The notes under the pieces were generated by a model. That model was not told the DNA's origin and did not search any database. It was given only the letters and a program-made list of their open reading frames with translations. Positions 38,725-50,324 of a stretch of DNA of 64,000 bases are shown here, one piece after another. The position numbers were made by a program, and so were the translations under genes. The stretch spans positions 7,338,001 to 7,402,000 of the forward strand of contig CM072873.1 in NCBI GenBank assembly GCA_036937835.1. Direction: 5' to 3'. Position 1 is the stretch's first letter. Every line of letters begins with the position of its first letter. The DNA comes from Pampus argenteus (taxonomy: Eukaryota; Chordata; Actinopteri; Scombriformes; Stromateidae).

Positions 38725-39110
38725 GGCCTTGGTCCCTCATCTGCTAATGTGAGCACTATTGATTAACATTTAAGTTTTAATCCCCGGATCTAAAAAGCTC
38801 TCCAGTCCTGCTTTCTTCAAATAAGTTTCCTAAATTACACCAATGCTCTCATACCTGGAAAAAAAAATAATCTTTCACACACTTATATTCTCTAGATTTG
38901 ACTACTGTAACTCCCTCCTTTCTGGCATAAACCAAAAGTCCCTCTCTCGCCCCCAGCTAGTTGAGAATGAACTCCTGGCTTCTCTCCATTGGCTCCCTGT
39001 TCAATTTTTTAAAATTGATTTTAAGATTTTAATGATGACTTTTAAAGCATGTCTGGCCCCAAGCTACATAACAGAAATGTTAACTCCATATGAGACAGTG
39101 TCAAGGTGAC
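38725..39110 (+). mobile_element. LINE reverse-transcriptase relic (CR1/L2/Rex-like)
   Basis: The plus strand reads the end of the reverse-transcriptase domain typical of CR1/L2/Rex-type LINEs. LGPSSANVSTID (from about 38728) leads, through stops, into LSFNPRI and KALQSCFLQ. After a frame change near 38830 comes FSRFDYCNSLLSGI (family: SRLDYCNALLxGL), then SLSRPQLV, then LLASLHWLPV with IDFKILMMTFKA and APSYITEMLTPYE. The segment that normally lies between the QLVQNAAARLL and the LHWLPV motif is missing, so about 15-20 residues are deleted. Both ends are truncated. It is dead. It is unlikely to be the same copy as the LINE 3' end at 1.4-2.0 kb, because 37 kb separate them. Confidence 0.85.
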
Positions 39111-39149
39111 AATGCTTTTGCCTAAAGAGATAAGCACTTTGTGTAATCT

Positions 39150-39175
39150 TTATATATATATATATATATATATAT
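39150..39175. repeat. (TA)13 microsatellite
   Basis: About thirteen TA units starting 40 bp after the LINE relic. Confidence 0.9.
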
Positions 39176-39555
39176 TAAATTTGGTGCCAATCCTACACAT
39201 ATATGCACATTTATCCTCTAGTGATTATGAATATCTGTAACAAATCTCACCGTGAACCACAAATGTCAACCTCATTAGATGGACTGTAAAACTCTATACG
39301 TTCCTCTTGATTAATTAGTTAATTCCCCCAACTCTTAAAAGAAATAAAGAAAACAGACAAAAAAAACAAAGAAAACAACAAAAACGGATCACTTTATATG
39401 TCATTTGAGAAACAAAGGCGTTAACAGCAGCAGTTGTGCCTGCTGTCACCTGTCAATCAGTGTCAGCTCATGCAGGACTTCAGAGGAAGGTGAATATACT
39501 CCTCCACACAAGAAAACTAGTAAAGAGTGGAAACACCTTTAATTGAACTTTCCCT

Positions 39556-39581
39556 TATATATATATATATATATATATATA
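39556..39581. repeat. (TA)13 microsatellite
   Basis: About thirteen TA units. Confidence 0.9.
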
Positions 39582-40730
39582 ATCCATCCATCCTATTTCA
39601 GTCAGAATTCTCCTCCCCTTCGCTGCATCCTGGGTTTAGCGCTATCCACCAGCGCTGGCATGGCGGGTGGAGATAGGTCAGGCAATGTGAGACTATATAA
39701 TTACATATAGGGTATGTAATGGGAGGGTATGTGTTAAATAAGTTACCACCACAACAGACTCATTGCACAGACATCCACTAGGGCTGTGAGACATTTTCCT
39801 CTCAACCATAACTGAGAGCTGAATAAAAAAGGCAACCTGCATCACAAATATGTAGTTTTCACCCTTATAATTGGAGTTATTGTGGATAATATTACATTGA
39901 TTTGTTGAAGTGTTTAATATAATATTTTTTGTATTACATGTGATCATATGTTTCCTAAGACCCTGAAAATGTAATAATATATGCATTAATTGATGGAAAT
40001 TCATTCCTGATTGATTTCCACCAATAAATATTTGACCAGATGTTCTGTGACCCATCACTATCATTTGATTTTTTTTTAGTCAGGGGTCAAATATTTCAGT
40101 CAATACACATAACAATTAAACATATATATATATACACATATTTTAGTCTTGCTTGTGTGTTACTCACAATACTATATGAACACATGGCAAACACTGTTTT
40201 TTCCACATTTCAGTTATTTCCCTTAAACATTAAGGAAAAAACATGGCTAGAGCATATTAGACAGTGCAGTCAGAGGCACCAACAGTAAACACTAGAGGCA
40301 GAGGTGGCCAATGCATGTCTCATCTGCTACTGAAGTCAGGATCCATTCATTTGTTAAGTAACTTGTACAAAGTCAAGACTTTTTATGATGCTAACAGTGC
40401 TAAAATCTTTACAAGCTGGTTGCGGAGTGATGCAATTATAGGTGAGGTTTCTTAATAGGCCTATAATTACTGAAACATCGACCTTCGACAAGTAAGGTTA
40501 CCTAATTAGAATGAGCTATGTAACCCTTTGTTAAAATCATCTAAATCATTCACTGTTTTATAATATTATGGATGTATTCAAAAACCAGGATTCAATGAAA
40601 TCCTCATCCTCTCTCTGACATTAAAAGTGCACTTGCGAACTGCACTTATTTTCTGTTCAGAGGCCGGCTTCAGCCATAAAAGTTGCATGCATTGTAAGCC
40701 GACTCTTTTATTGTGATATCAAACGCTTTC

Positions 40731-40750
40731 TGACTGGAAGCTTCCAGTCA
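40731..40750. repeat. Perfect 20-bp palindrome
   Basis: TGACTGGAAGCTTCCAGTCA is its own reverse complement over all 20 bases, centred on a HindIII-type AAGCTT. It does not sit in a visible transposon terminus. Confidence 0.95.
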
Positions 40751-42529
40751 ATTTCAGAACTTCAGAAAAAGTGCCGATGTCAAAAACTCTTGGCCAACGC
40801 TCATAAAAAAATGAAAGCAGCTTTCAAAGAATGAGAGCAGGTTATGAGCCCTGGTCTTCATTAATGTGTAATGACATGTTAACGTTAACTTGGCACGGCC
40901 GAAAAACAGTGCGGATCCTACGTTGTTTTTTTTGGTACACGTATTTCCAATCCACAGGCTTTTCTATTATTTATAACAGCCTACATGCAGGCTGCAGAAA
41001 CTGGCAGTGGATTTCAGTGGTGGGCAAGCTGGGGGAAAACAGACAGATGACACCACTCTGCTGTTGTTGTCAAGCAATCCATTATACACCGACTATACTG
41101 TTGACACGTTTAGTTTATCTTCTGGGGGAGTGCTGAGAGACAGGCAGCAGTCTGGGTCATACACTATCTTTCAGTATAATGTGTATTGAGCTTTGCTATC
41201 GCCTTCATACCTTCCTTTATTCTTTTCTTCCCTTGACAGAAAGTGTAAATTAAAATAGAAATAAATAAATAAATAGAAAAACAAAAGGAAAAAAAAAAGA
41301 AAGGTAGGCATTTATTTCAATTTTAAATATAAGCTACAATAACTCACCGAAAGCCACTTTCTTTGCCTGCATGTAAATTGGTTTTCCCACTCCAGTTTAG
41401 CAGGAGGCCACCTTGATCTCATTATTGTTTCACACCGTGCCGCTCGCAGAAAATAGATTCAACAAAGAACATTTGAACATTTATATCTAGGCCTTCAGCT
41501 TAGAAAACATTAAACCTCGACTCCATTGTCCATATGCGTCTTCCACTCATTGAATTTACTTTTGTGAAACAGAAAAGTCTCATCAGTACTGTAGGTGATT
41601 ACAGGCTATAGCCAAATGGACCATATGTGTAAAATGATCACATGGAATTCATATAATGATCAGGATGTTCATATACGATAAAATGATTTTACCTGGCCAC
41701 TTAATGTCGGAGTCTGCTGTGATGGAGCGGATAGTTATGTTTTTTTATTTTATTTTATTTTACATACACTTATGTTATAGTCATTGACCAGACAGTGAGT
41801 GATCCTGCTGTTTGGAACCGGTGTCGGTAACTTTTAAAACTACAGACATCATACATGTGCCGATCACATTGGGAAACATAGTGACGTGTGCGCTTGTATT
41901 TTGTAGTGTTGAGAGTTAACCTCATAAACTGCATATGACATTATATTGTGGTTGTAATTTTAGAAACATATCAGACAGACCCTTGACATATAGTACCATA
42001 CCATTTCTACAGTTTCGTGTGTGTATATATATGTATACAAGCTTTTCAAGGTCATCAGTGGTTTGATAACATTAACCCAAATAAGACTGACATTTGTTTG
42101 TGATACAGACGCATGTCTGTTTCCTGAAATGGTTGTGATCTACACAATATCGGCAGTAATTTATTTCACCCTTCAATACGCATATATGATTATTTAGTAT
42201 TATCTATTTTTATGAAACTTCCTTGAGAGGTCTGTGTATGTCATATCTGTTCTGCTTTCAATCACCAATAAGACACACAAAAAAAAAAAAAACATTTATC
42301 CATCAGGTTAAGATATGAAAATTATCTCATCAACCCAATTTGATGCCAAATTACCCCCAATTTTTTCTTTTTCTTCTGATGAGAATTGGATTTTTCGCAA
42401 CTGAATGGCTTCGTAAAAACACTTAATAATAAAAAAGACTAAATAACACATAATTCAGTTGTTTTGATGAGATGTAATGACACAGATTGTTTTTCTTTTT
42501 TTTTTTTTTTCCAGATTTTTGTTTCAGGG

Positions 42530-42800
42530 CAGGAAATCCAATAAATGGAAGATGCACGGCCCCCCAGCTACAGTATGACTGCATGTCAGACAGCGTTGAA
42601 ATTCTCCTCTTGAAATGCTGTAATAAAGTATTCTCAGCTGTCACAGCCAGTGCTTTTCTAAATGTGTCAAAAAAAACGTCCAGAACCCAGTTTGGTTGGA
42701 AAAGGCTGCATCTAATCAATCAAAGTTCCTGCTGATTACAGGTGAAATTTCTCTCCCAATTTTCATTCCCTCGCCCAGTCTGCTTTGTCATCAGACACTT
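42530..42800. promoter_or_regulatory. Candidate conserved noncoding element
   Basis: It follows a T-run with CAG and shows high complexity, with GAAATCCAATAAATGGAAG and TAATAAAGTATTCTCAGC. The plus frame through it (82-129 codons in two frames) is unfamiliar. It could be an untranslated exon. Confidence 0.2.
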
Positions 42801-43916
42801 TGTTATAAATCAACCTGTCTGAAGACGTGTACCGAGAAAGAGTGTGTTTGGGCACCTCTAAAGACACCCACAGCATGCGTGAAGACATTTAGAGTTTTGA
42901 TGCACCCATCTGAGATCTGTATAGACAACCAGCAGAGAAAGGAAGCAATCGAACTCAGGCAAGCACCCAAGTCGGTCAAGCCTTGTTATCCAAAGGGAAA
43001 AAAATCAATGTTCTCCCTTCTGAGTGAGCTGAATGCGCAGCACTCACACACTGCAGCAGTCTCTCAAGTAGTGAGGCCAGGCTGACTCATGTTTAAAGAG
43101 GCCAGTTAGCTGGGCTGCATTTACTTCAACTGTTAATCAGACGTTCTGAACGCTTCTTTAAGTGCAAGCAGTTAAACTCTTTCTGAATATAGAAGTCATT
43201 ATATATTAATACCACTGCAGTATGAACATATTTGACATATTGGGCTTTTGGGGCTGCAGCATTTTTTAAATCCACTGTATGATTACATCAATATACATAA
43301 TACATAATATTAATATGTAACCATATGCAGCTATCAGATCTGATTGATTTCTGTGTATATCAATCTGTGTGTGTGTGATCACCACTAGGAGTTAGGGACT
43401 GTATGCAAGTTGCTAGGATGCGCAGGGAGGGATACATTTGATATTTCAGTTTTATCAAGTTCAGTTGTTTTTTTACAGTCCCTTAATTCAACTATAGCTA
43501 TATAATGAATAGTGCCATTAGTATCTGTGTGGTTTTAGTGCAATATGGCCAAAGTTAAATGCATGCTTTGTGCTTGTGTATTGAGCACTCAGTTATAAAT
43601 AGCAATGCGTGAAATCAGTATCTAACATACAGTAAAGGGTGGGGTCATTATGGCTCCAGTAGTGACCTGGCAGTCCTCCAACCCGGCTTCTGAGATTGCA
43701 ACCGTTGTCCTCTCGGTGTGTAGGAAATATGGGACACAGTGTTCTCATAATGTATTGGATTTGTCAAGTACATAGTATCAAATGCAACACTTCCAAGTTC
43801 CTTTTATTGGAATTGTTTCTTGTAATTTGGAGACAAAAGTGGTGCAGTAGAAATAATGACATTGGTCGCATTGACGTTGACATTGAACAGTCCAAAGAAT
43901 AAAAGAAAAAGTCAAA

Positions 43917-44111
43917 GTGGGCGGCTGTAGCTCAAGAGGTAAAGCAGGTCATCCAGTAATCAGATGATCACTGGTTTGATCCCCAACTCCTCCTGTCTGC
44001 ATGTTGAAGTTTCTTTAATGTGGCAGCTTGTGTTTGTGAATGGCTGAGTGAGCAGCAGAAAGATTGTGTAACACATTTTGGATAAAAGCGCTATATAAAA
44101 AAAAAAAAAAA
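43917..44111 (+). mobile_element. tRNA-derived SINE (GCGCTATATAAA-tailed teleost type)
   Basis: The head GGCTGTAGCTCAAGAGGT (from 43922) is a tRNA-like A box and GGTTTGATCCC (43973-43983) a B box. The body CTCCTCCTGTCTGCATGT, then GTGAATGGCTGAGTGAG, ends in AAAAGCGCTATATAAA and an A-run to about 44111. Head, spacing and tail match a SINE class widespread in teleosts (related in outline to V-SINE-like elements, which is not proven here). The middle is shortened compared with the usual body. No clear target duplication was found. Confidence 0.8.
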
Positions 44112-45675
44112 CACCCATTTGATATAATCAACAAATATAATAATAATACTAAACTAAACTAAAATGCTAGTTTTATTTAGCAAATATCAAAAGATAACGG
44201 CAGGTGAAAAGAACTGTTGCAAAACTGGATAAATGATCATAATTTGTTTACACTTCTGATCTTTATTCTTCTTCTTCCGTACTGCAGAAGATGAAAGAAA
44301 GAAATATCTTCACCTGTAAAGTGCTACTCATCTGTTATGCCAGTTAAAGGAACAGTTCAACATTTTGTTGACACTGTTGCTTGGCAACCTTAGCACGAGG
44401 TTGGTACTAAATTGGAACATTGATTTGCAAAACTTTGTACGTTAAACTTTAAAATAAACCTTATTTTATATGGGATCCATTTATCTTCCATTCTGGATTC
44501 GTGGCTGCGTTTTTCTCCCGAGTGTTGAAGTGGGTCTTTCAACCTTGTCTCTAATTTGACACACAAATTGACAAGTATGTTCTGCCCACATTTACTTTCA
44601 CTGACATCACTGTACTTCCTGCACTGCACTAATTTAAATACATTTAATGATATAATTCTTTAAAAAGGTTCAGCCTTGCACTATTCATGTAATTGCTTTA
44701 TCTTTTTCCCATTCCTGCACGGCACATCTAACGAGTCAGAGACTTTTTGTTGGCGTGTAGAATGCAGCGAAAAATACTGTAAAAAAAAAAAATACTGTAA
44801 ATCCATAAAATAAAAAAATGCCATATACACTCAAGCTATTCAGATGGGATCCAATGGAGTACGTTAGTCATCTCAGTTAAAGTGAACATTCACATCATGT
44901 TCACAAGCATCCATTCATTATTAAAGCGCTACTTTTCCGCCATGAATGGCAGGGAATAGCAGCAAGTAAAGTCTGAGCTGGTGCACCTAGAAACTCCCCC
45001 TGACCACAGTGTAACATCTCTAACCTCAGGCATGTCTCCAGGCTGCTGTCCAACTCTCTCAGCTCCCTGAATCATTCAGGCTTCCGTCACGCCGGTGCCG
45101 TCTCTACCGTCGTCTACTAAAACCAAAGGAGAAGTCAAAATTACACCAGTGTGACCATTTCTCTTACTAAGGTAACTAGCCATGACACACAACTGTATCC
45201 AGAAACTCTATCTCTTTGTTATATTCCACATATGTCAATTACAGCAACTTGCATTATGTTTTTCATTAAAACACCACTCAGGGTTGAATACCGGAAATGG
45301 ACATCGGAGAAATTCTTGCCAAAATCTGCTCCTGTTTCTCAGTAAAAATATCTGCAGGATGCAATTTTTTAGCATGTACGTGCTTATATGTTTGTATAAT
45401 AAAGATTCACCATGTGTACCAAAACAAAGACGCCATCTCCAAACCTCATTAACGCTTCCATGTAACAATTTGACTGACAGATTTTCACCTCCAGTGGTTT
45501 CTTTTAAATACTTAAATACAAAAAATGGCAGTTTACAGATCAGCTACGTGTTTTGTTTTTAATTATGAGAACAAAATTGAACTGCAACTTGACCCGGACA
45601 ACACACACCGGCCACACACTACCACAGTTAGTAAGGTTGTTGTGGAAACTAGAAGTCTCAGTTTGATGAAGTAAA
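44112..45675. other. Noncoding DNA with a short DNA-element fragment
   Basis: At 44343-44400 a piece begins AAAGGAACAGTTCAACATTTTG and continues to TTGCTTGGCAACC. This resembles the terminus and an inner part of the same family as the remnant at 24.3-24.7 kb. The rest is unrecognised. The 126-codon plus frame at 45182-45562 has no known domain. Confidence 0.45.
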
Positions 45676-45943
45676 ATGGCTTCTACAAAACTGACTGAGA
45701 GGGGGAATAAAAAAAAAAAAAAAAAAGGAAAGGTTGACAGTGACAAACAAGCATTTAAGGATGACTGGACTGAGAAACAGGCGTTCATTTATCCCCGAGG
45801 GAAGTACGAGACCATTACTGTGCTTGATTCGTGATGAAACGGTGCCTAGTGGGAAAATAAAAAAACGACATCAAAGATGCCTGTTCCCGAACAAAACGAT
45901 CCTAAAAACACACAGGTATGACCCACAAAACTGTACCAGCTGA
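45676..45943 (+). mobile_element. hAT-like transposase N-terminus relic (BED zinc-finger type), frameshifted
   Basis: From an ATG at 45676 the frame reads MASTKLTERGN, a run of six lysines encoded by 18 A, then GKVDSDKQAFKDDWTEKQAFI, and ends in two stops. The neighbouring frame carries on as GSTRPLLCLIRDETV, GKIKKRH and the rest to a stop at 45943. Together they follow the N-terminal pattern of the GTF2IRD2/FAM200/ZBED-like hAT group: KRKVDxExRxFxxxWTEKYxF, then PVCLICxExV, then NVKRHYETKH. The second zinc cysteine is arginine and the final KH is lost. One frameshift, stops and the missing catalytic region mark it as a fossil. Family placement is by motif memory. Confidence 0.65.
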
Positions 45944-46429
45944 AGTCATGATAACAAGACCCCTGCCTCCTTCTGGCCGTCACACCTTTTTATTCCCAAG
46001 TTAAAGGACTCGGTTACACAACAAATGTGTCCCCCGGTAATACAGACATGCTGTTCATGTACAATTGTTCTATACTGAAACATCATTATGTAATACGCGC
46101 TTACTGGACCCTCGATGCAGTGGAAAAAGTGTATTCGAGTAACTCTTATATAACGTAATAAACAATTTAACTGCTTATGAATGCTAAATACGCACTGGGA
46201 CTTAAAGTATCGTGTGACCAATTACGATAAACATTAAAACTCTGAATAAGCATATACAGTTCCAGTATTTACATTCATCTAATCTGCAAACAGCTCCATC
46301 ATACTCACAGTTATGGATGCAAACTTTTTTTTTTTTTTTATTGTTTGATTGTTTTTGCCTGTCAAACAGGACAAAGTGATCCAGACTTTAGCTTCTACCC
46401 TTGAAAGAGATGATTTGCTGCACGCACAC
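45944..46429. other. Noncoding DNA, no feature recognised
   Basis: AT-rich sequence with a T-run near 46327-46340. The minus frame at 45946-46221 (91 codons) is unfamiliar. Confidence 0.45.
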
Positions 46430-46600
46430 ATGCCAAAGGCCAACTTTAATCTGTCTCCTTCTCCATCTCCACCGTCACCAGTTTGTTCTATTAATGCAGG
46501 TAATTGAGCTCATTTTGCCCCTGTGAAAACTCATTAGACTTCTAATCCTAATCTGTCTCCTCATTTGATGCGTCGGCCGATCTCTTTGTTTCTTGTTGGA
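46430..46600. promoter_or_regulatory. Candidate conserved noncoding element with OTX/homeodomain sites
   Basis: The stretch has TAATTGAGCTCATT, a near-palindrome of homeodomain cores (from 46501), ACTCATTAGAC, and TAATCC (46543-46548), the bicoid/OTX-type site, followed by TAATCTG. It is low in simple repeat until a T-run at about 46629. Confidence 0.28.
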
Positions 46601-46979
46601 CTCACTTTCTTTTTACTTTTCTCTTTCTTTTTTTTTTTTTTTTTTACAAACCATCAGAGCCATTACAGTCATTATAACCAACACAGCGGGCCTGTTCTGC
46701 TATCTTTAAATGATCACCCGGATGCGATGATTATACCAAGCATATCAGATTAATTGAGAGGAAATATACTTGTGATGTAACATCTGTCTACTGATGCTAT
46801 TATGTTCACAGACAGTTATGTAAAGAAGTATGGCTGATATAATAATAAAGCCTTTTTTTGGATTATTTCTCCCCCAACAAACATTTTCCGCTGCTGAATA
46901 AACATTTTGAAACACTTGCAAACCTAACCTAAAAAGGTCACTGTAACCGTTCATAAATGCCAGGGATATTAAGCACGTT

Positions 46980-47270
46980 TTAAGGGCGTCAGAGCAGCCG
47001 CCCGGAGGAGAGTCGATGAAAGAAGGAGGCCTTTGAGATGGCTGAACATCAGCATTGTCAGAAGCCTAACTACCACAGCTATCAATTCAGGCCTGAGCAC
47101 AAAGATGCTGTGTGTTTATTTTGTGGTCTGGTCTGGGCAGAGTTGATACTCCACAATGTTTATTAGTCAGTAACAGCTCTCTTTGTGACCCTGTCAGGAT
47201 CCAGACACGCTGTGGATGAAGTGGCCGTAGCCAGAGACTGCAAGGCTGTCACTGCCGCGGCCATGAAAGT
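46980..47270. promoter_or_regulatory. Candidate conserved block with splice-like borders
   Basis: A complex block, GC-richer than its surroundings, including CTATCAATTCAGGCCTG and ACAAAGATGCTGTG. Its right part (47198-47268) lies between an acceptor-like CCCTGTCAG and a donor-like GTACGT and is open in one frame. Enhancer and exon readings are both possible. Confidence 0.22.
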
Positions 47271-49310
47271 ACGTCAAACAGCTTTATTGCGAGCTACCTT
47301 CAACCGTGATGCTGTCTGGGTTTGCTGTGGCTCTGCTCTGATACATTTGGTCTATACAAGTGATGCCAGCTACCACCAGCAGACAAACTGTTTCTGAAGG
47401 TTCCTGCAGTGGCGGACAGTGAGCACATTTATGTAAGTACACGTACTTGTGTATTACCAGAAGAAGAATATTCTTTCTTCTGTCCATCTAGATGCAAACA
47501 CAGTCAAAGCGTATGTAGTGTTATTTTATACTATCAGTGCAGTAAAGTGTAAGTGAAAGCAGCCCTTTGTTGTATCACATTAATTACTTTACCAAAGCTA
47601 ATCACCTAGCTCTAAAGCATTTAGATCCAGAAACAATAAGATCGTTTGTGACTCTTTTTTTTTTCAGTGGAGAAAAACAAAGCACAGAAAGAACATTTTC
47701 AATTGAAAAATTGTTTAAACTTTGGTAAAAGTTCTTTTTTTTTGTGTTCATTGATGAGGACCTAGTTGATAATAGTGAGGTCATTTGGGAAAACTGTTTT
47801 TTAAAGGCATTTAAAGGCCTTTAATTTAGTAGTACACTTCCATTAATTTGGGGAAACCACAAGAGACAGTTTGACTGATTATTTGTCCTCAGTATGGGTC
47901 CCGTTGCAACCAATTAACATCTTTTATTTGATCCTCTCTGTCTGGTTAAAACAAGTAACAGCGGTAGTAGTAACTTTTCACATCGCTGCATTGATGCTGA
48001 TGTTATTTACTCCAGGGTGTCATTACACCGTGGCATCACTGTTGGCTACGGCTACAGGTGCAACAAAGCTCACTTCTGACTGCATAAAATATTGGCTTTG
48101 CAAATGTTCTATGAAGAAGGAAACGAATTAGGCAGGTTTTTTTTTTAGACCTTAAAGACAAGCATAATGTGTTTTGGTGAGTAACACTCAATGTTAACAT
48201 ATATATATGTTTTTGTTTTTTTAAGAAAACTCCATTGCATTCTCTTAGCCAGAGCTGAAAAAACCCCTCCAGTGTCACATTATACTACTATTTTCACAAT
48301 TTGACTTCTAAATACTTCCCCTTTAAGTTCTGTTGCTTTCCATTTTTTTCGTTTGAAATGAAAAACAATGCTGCTGGCATCACTGGGGAGCAACTTCAAT
48401 CGATCACCCACTATCCTCCTTCCTCCCCCTGCAGTGGGTCTGCTTCTAAGACAACTGTGCACCGTTGTGACTGATGCATGGGGGCTCTTAAGCATCACCG
48501 GCGGATGAAAGACTGACTACACAGGCTGGGATTTGGTGCTGGGATTGGTGCTTGACTAAGATCAGCGGGTGCTTTGTTTACAAGGAGTAGTTGACTCTAC
48601 AGGGCCGCGCCACATGCAGCACCATGCGGAAAAGAGCATGCAAGCGAAAAAATTGTTCCCCTAAAATGAGCCGCATGATAGATGGGAGAGGAACACTGAC
48701 TGACACATTTCTTTGTTTTGCCAGTATGCTGAGTCTCTGTCAATGAGACAGCTATTGTTGCAAGCAAGAGGAGACACTATTTACTCAAGCAGAAGAATGG
48801 AGCAACAGTTTCTGGGATAATTTGCCTTTTCAGAGAGACTGAATCATTCGGACAAAACAGCACTCAGCTCGAGTCCGACGGGGCATTGTTCACTGATTTT
48901 CTGCTGCTAGCTCAATACTATACAGTACTTAAGGCTGTTTAAAAAGAACATATGCAATGGATCTTGGTACGTATGATGAAACACTTATTTCAGGTAGCAG
49001 TTTGATGGATGCCTACACTCGTACAAACCGCATACACACACACCCAGAAAATAAAAGGAGATTCTTTATTCAGGAAAGTGTGCATTTTTCTCACTTGATT
49101 CTTTTACTCTCAGTCTGACTTTTTTCCTCTCAGGTGTGTGTGTATCATCTGAATCCTTATTCTTACACAGACTATGTTGTGTGAGTCTCAAGCCTCACAT
49201 AGCTTACTGTATCATTACCTTTCTCCAAATCCTCAGGCTCAGCAGCAAGGCAAAGATAAAAGAAATGATCCATCATTTAAAAAAAACCAACATTTTTTTC
49301 CCTCTCTCTC
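47271..49310. other. Noncoding DNA, no gene recognised
   Basis: No known domain in any frame. Short T-runs and TA tracts (about 48200-48210) are present. Confidence 0.45.
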
Positions 49311-49319
49311 TCTGGTTGT

Positions 49320-49560
49320 TAAATAATTGAAACACACAGACATGCTGTACACACGTCCATTAAATGTGGCAACTCCAAATAGAAAAGAAACACCTCGGCG
49401 ACGACTGATTATTGGCTGTATTAATAAAATGCAATTTTGTGATGCCGCTGTGCGCCTGATTGATACCTCAGTACTTATTTTATTCCTCGGGGGGGACGTT
49501 AGAGTGGAAGACAGGGGAAGACCTGCAGGGAATATAAACATTGACTTAAGATAGAAGTAC
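49320..49560. promoter_or_regulatory. Candidate conserved noncoding element
   Basis: A high-complexity stretch containing TGATTATTGGCTGTATTAAT, AAAATGCAATTTTGTGATGC and CCTGATTGATACCTCAG. ATTGG (CCAAT) and TGATTGAT (PBX/HOX-like) cores are present. Open on both strands (75 and 109 codons) with unfamiliar peptides, a common pattern in constrained noncoding DNA. Confidence 0.28.
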
Positions 49561-50301
49561 ACTACCAATGATTATATGCAGACCCTTGTTTAAATTAGCA
49601 TTTTAGATGAGCTAATTGTGCAATTGCTGCAACTTGAAATGATTATCAAATGACTCACACTAGTAAACTATTATATACAATATTTGCTTATAGACCAGCA
49701 TTTGGTTGAAGCCTTTTTTTTTTTACTTGGAGGTTTCAGATAAATGGTCACAGTGGTTACATTTCTTTAAAAAAATAAAAAATAAAATAAACTGTGGACA
49801 GCAAGACCCCTCCTGCTGTTGCTGGTAATAGTGTATTGGGCTGCGGATAGAGGAGGGAAGGCCAAATAACAAGGCCACACACACAGCAGCCTACCATTTG
49901 ACAACATTTTTTTATGTTAAAGATATACAGTGCAGCGTTCCACCACATGAACCACAGCTCGTTCTATGTTTGTCCCGACCTACGATGTTTTGTTTTCCTA
50001 CAGGAAATGATGAGATTTCAACAGAACCGCGAGCAGCAAAACAACAAAAGTCACAGTCGCTCATCCGTCTCTCATACTCCAAATGAGAAGTGACCTTTAA
50101 GAAGCGCTATAAAACACTACAGCAATGAGCACTTAGCACCTGAGATTACCAGTGACTGAAAACATTACAGCTGGGATTTCAGATAGCAGGTATCGACTCG
50201 CTGTGGCAGTAATTTAGAAACGCTCTGAACTTTGTTAAACTCCTGCATTAAAAGAAGTCTGGATGCATCATCACTTGTTAAAACAATTACCTTGGCCATC
50301 A

Positions 50302-50324
50302 GTGTGTGTGTGTGTGTGTGTGTG
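50302..50324. repeat. (GT)11 microsatellite
   Basis: Eleven GT units. Confidence 0.9.

Larger units (their letters stand above)
39111..43916. other. Noncoding DNA with TA tracts and one palindrome
   Basis: (TA)n tracts lie at 39150-39175 and 39556-39581. A perfect 20-bp palindrome is at 40731-40750. No gene is recognised. The sub-block 42530-42800 is listed separately. Confidence 0.45.

Noticed and set aside
42696..43085. 129-codon plus-strand frame
   Set aside because: No family resemblance, no convincing splice borders and a start within an ordinary AT-rich stretch. Kept only as part of a candidate conserved block.
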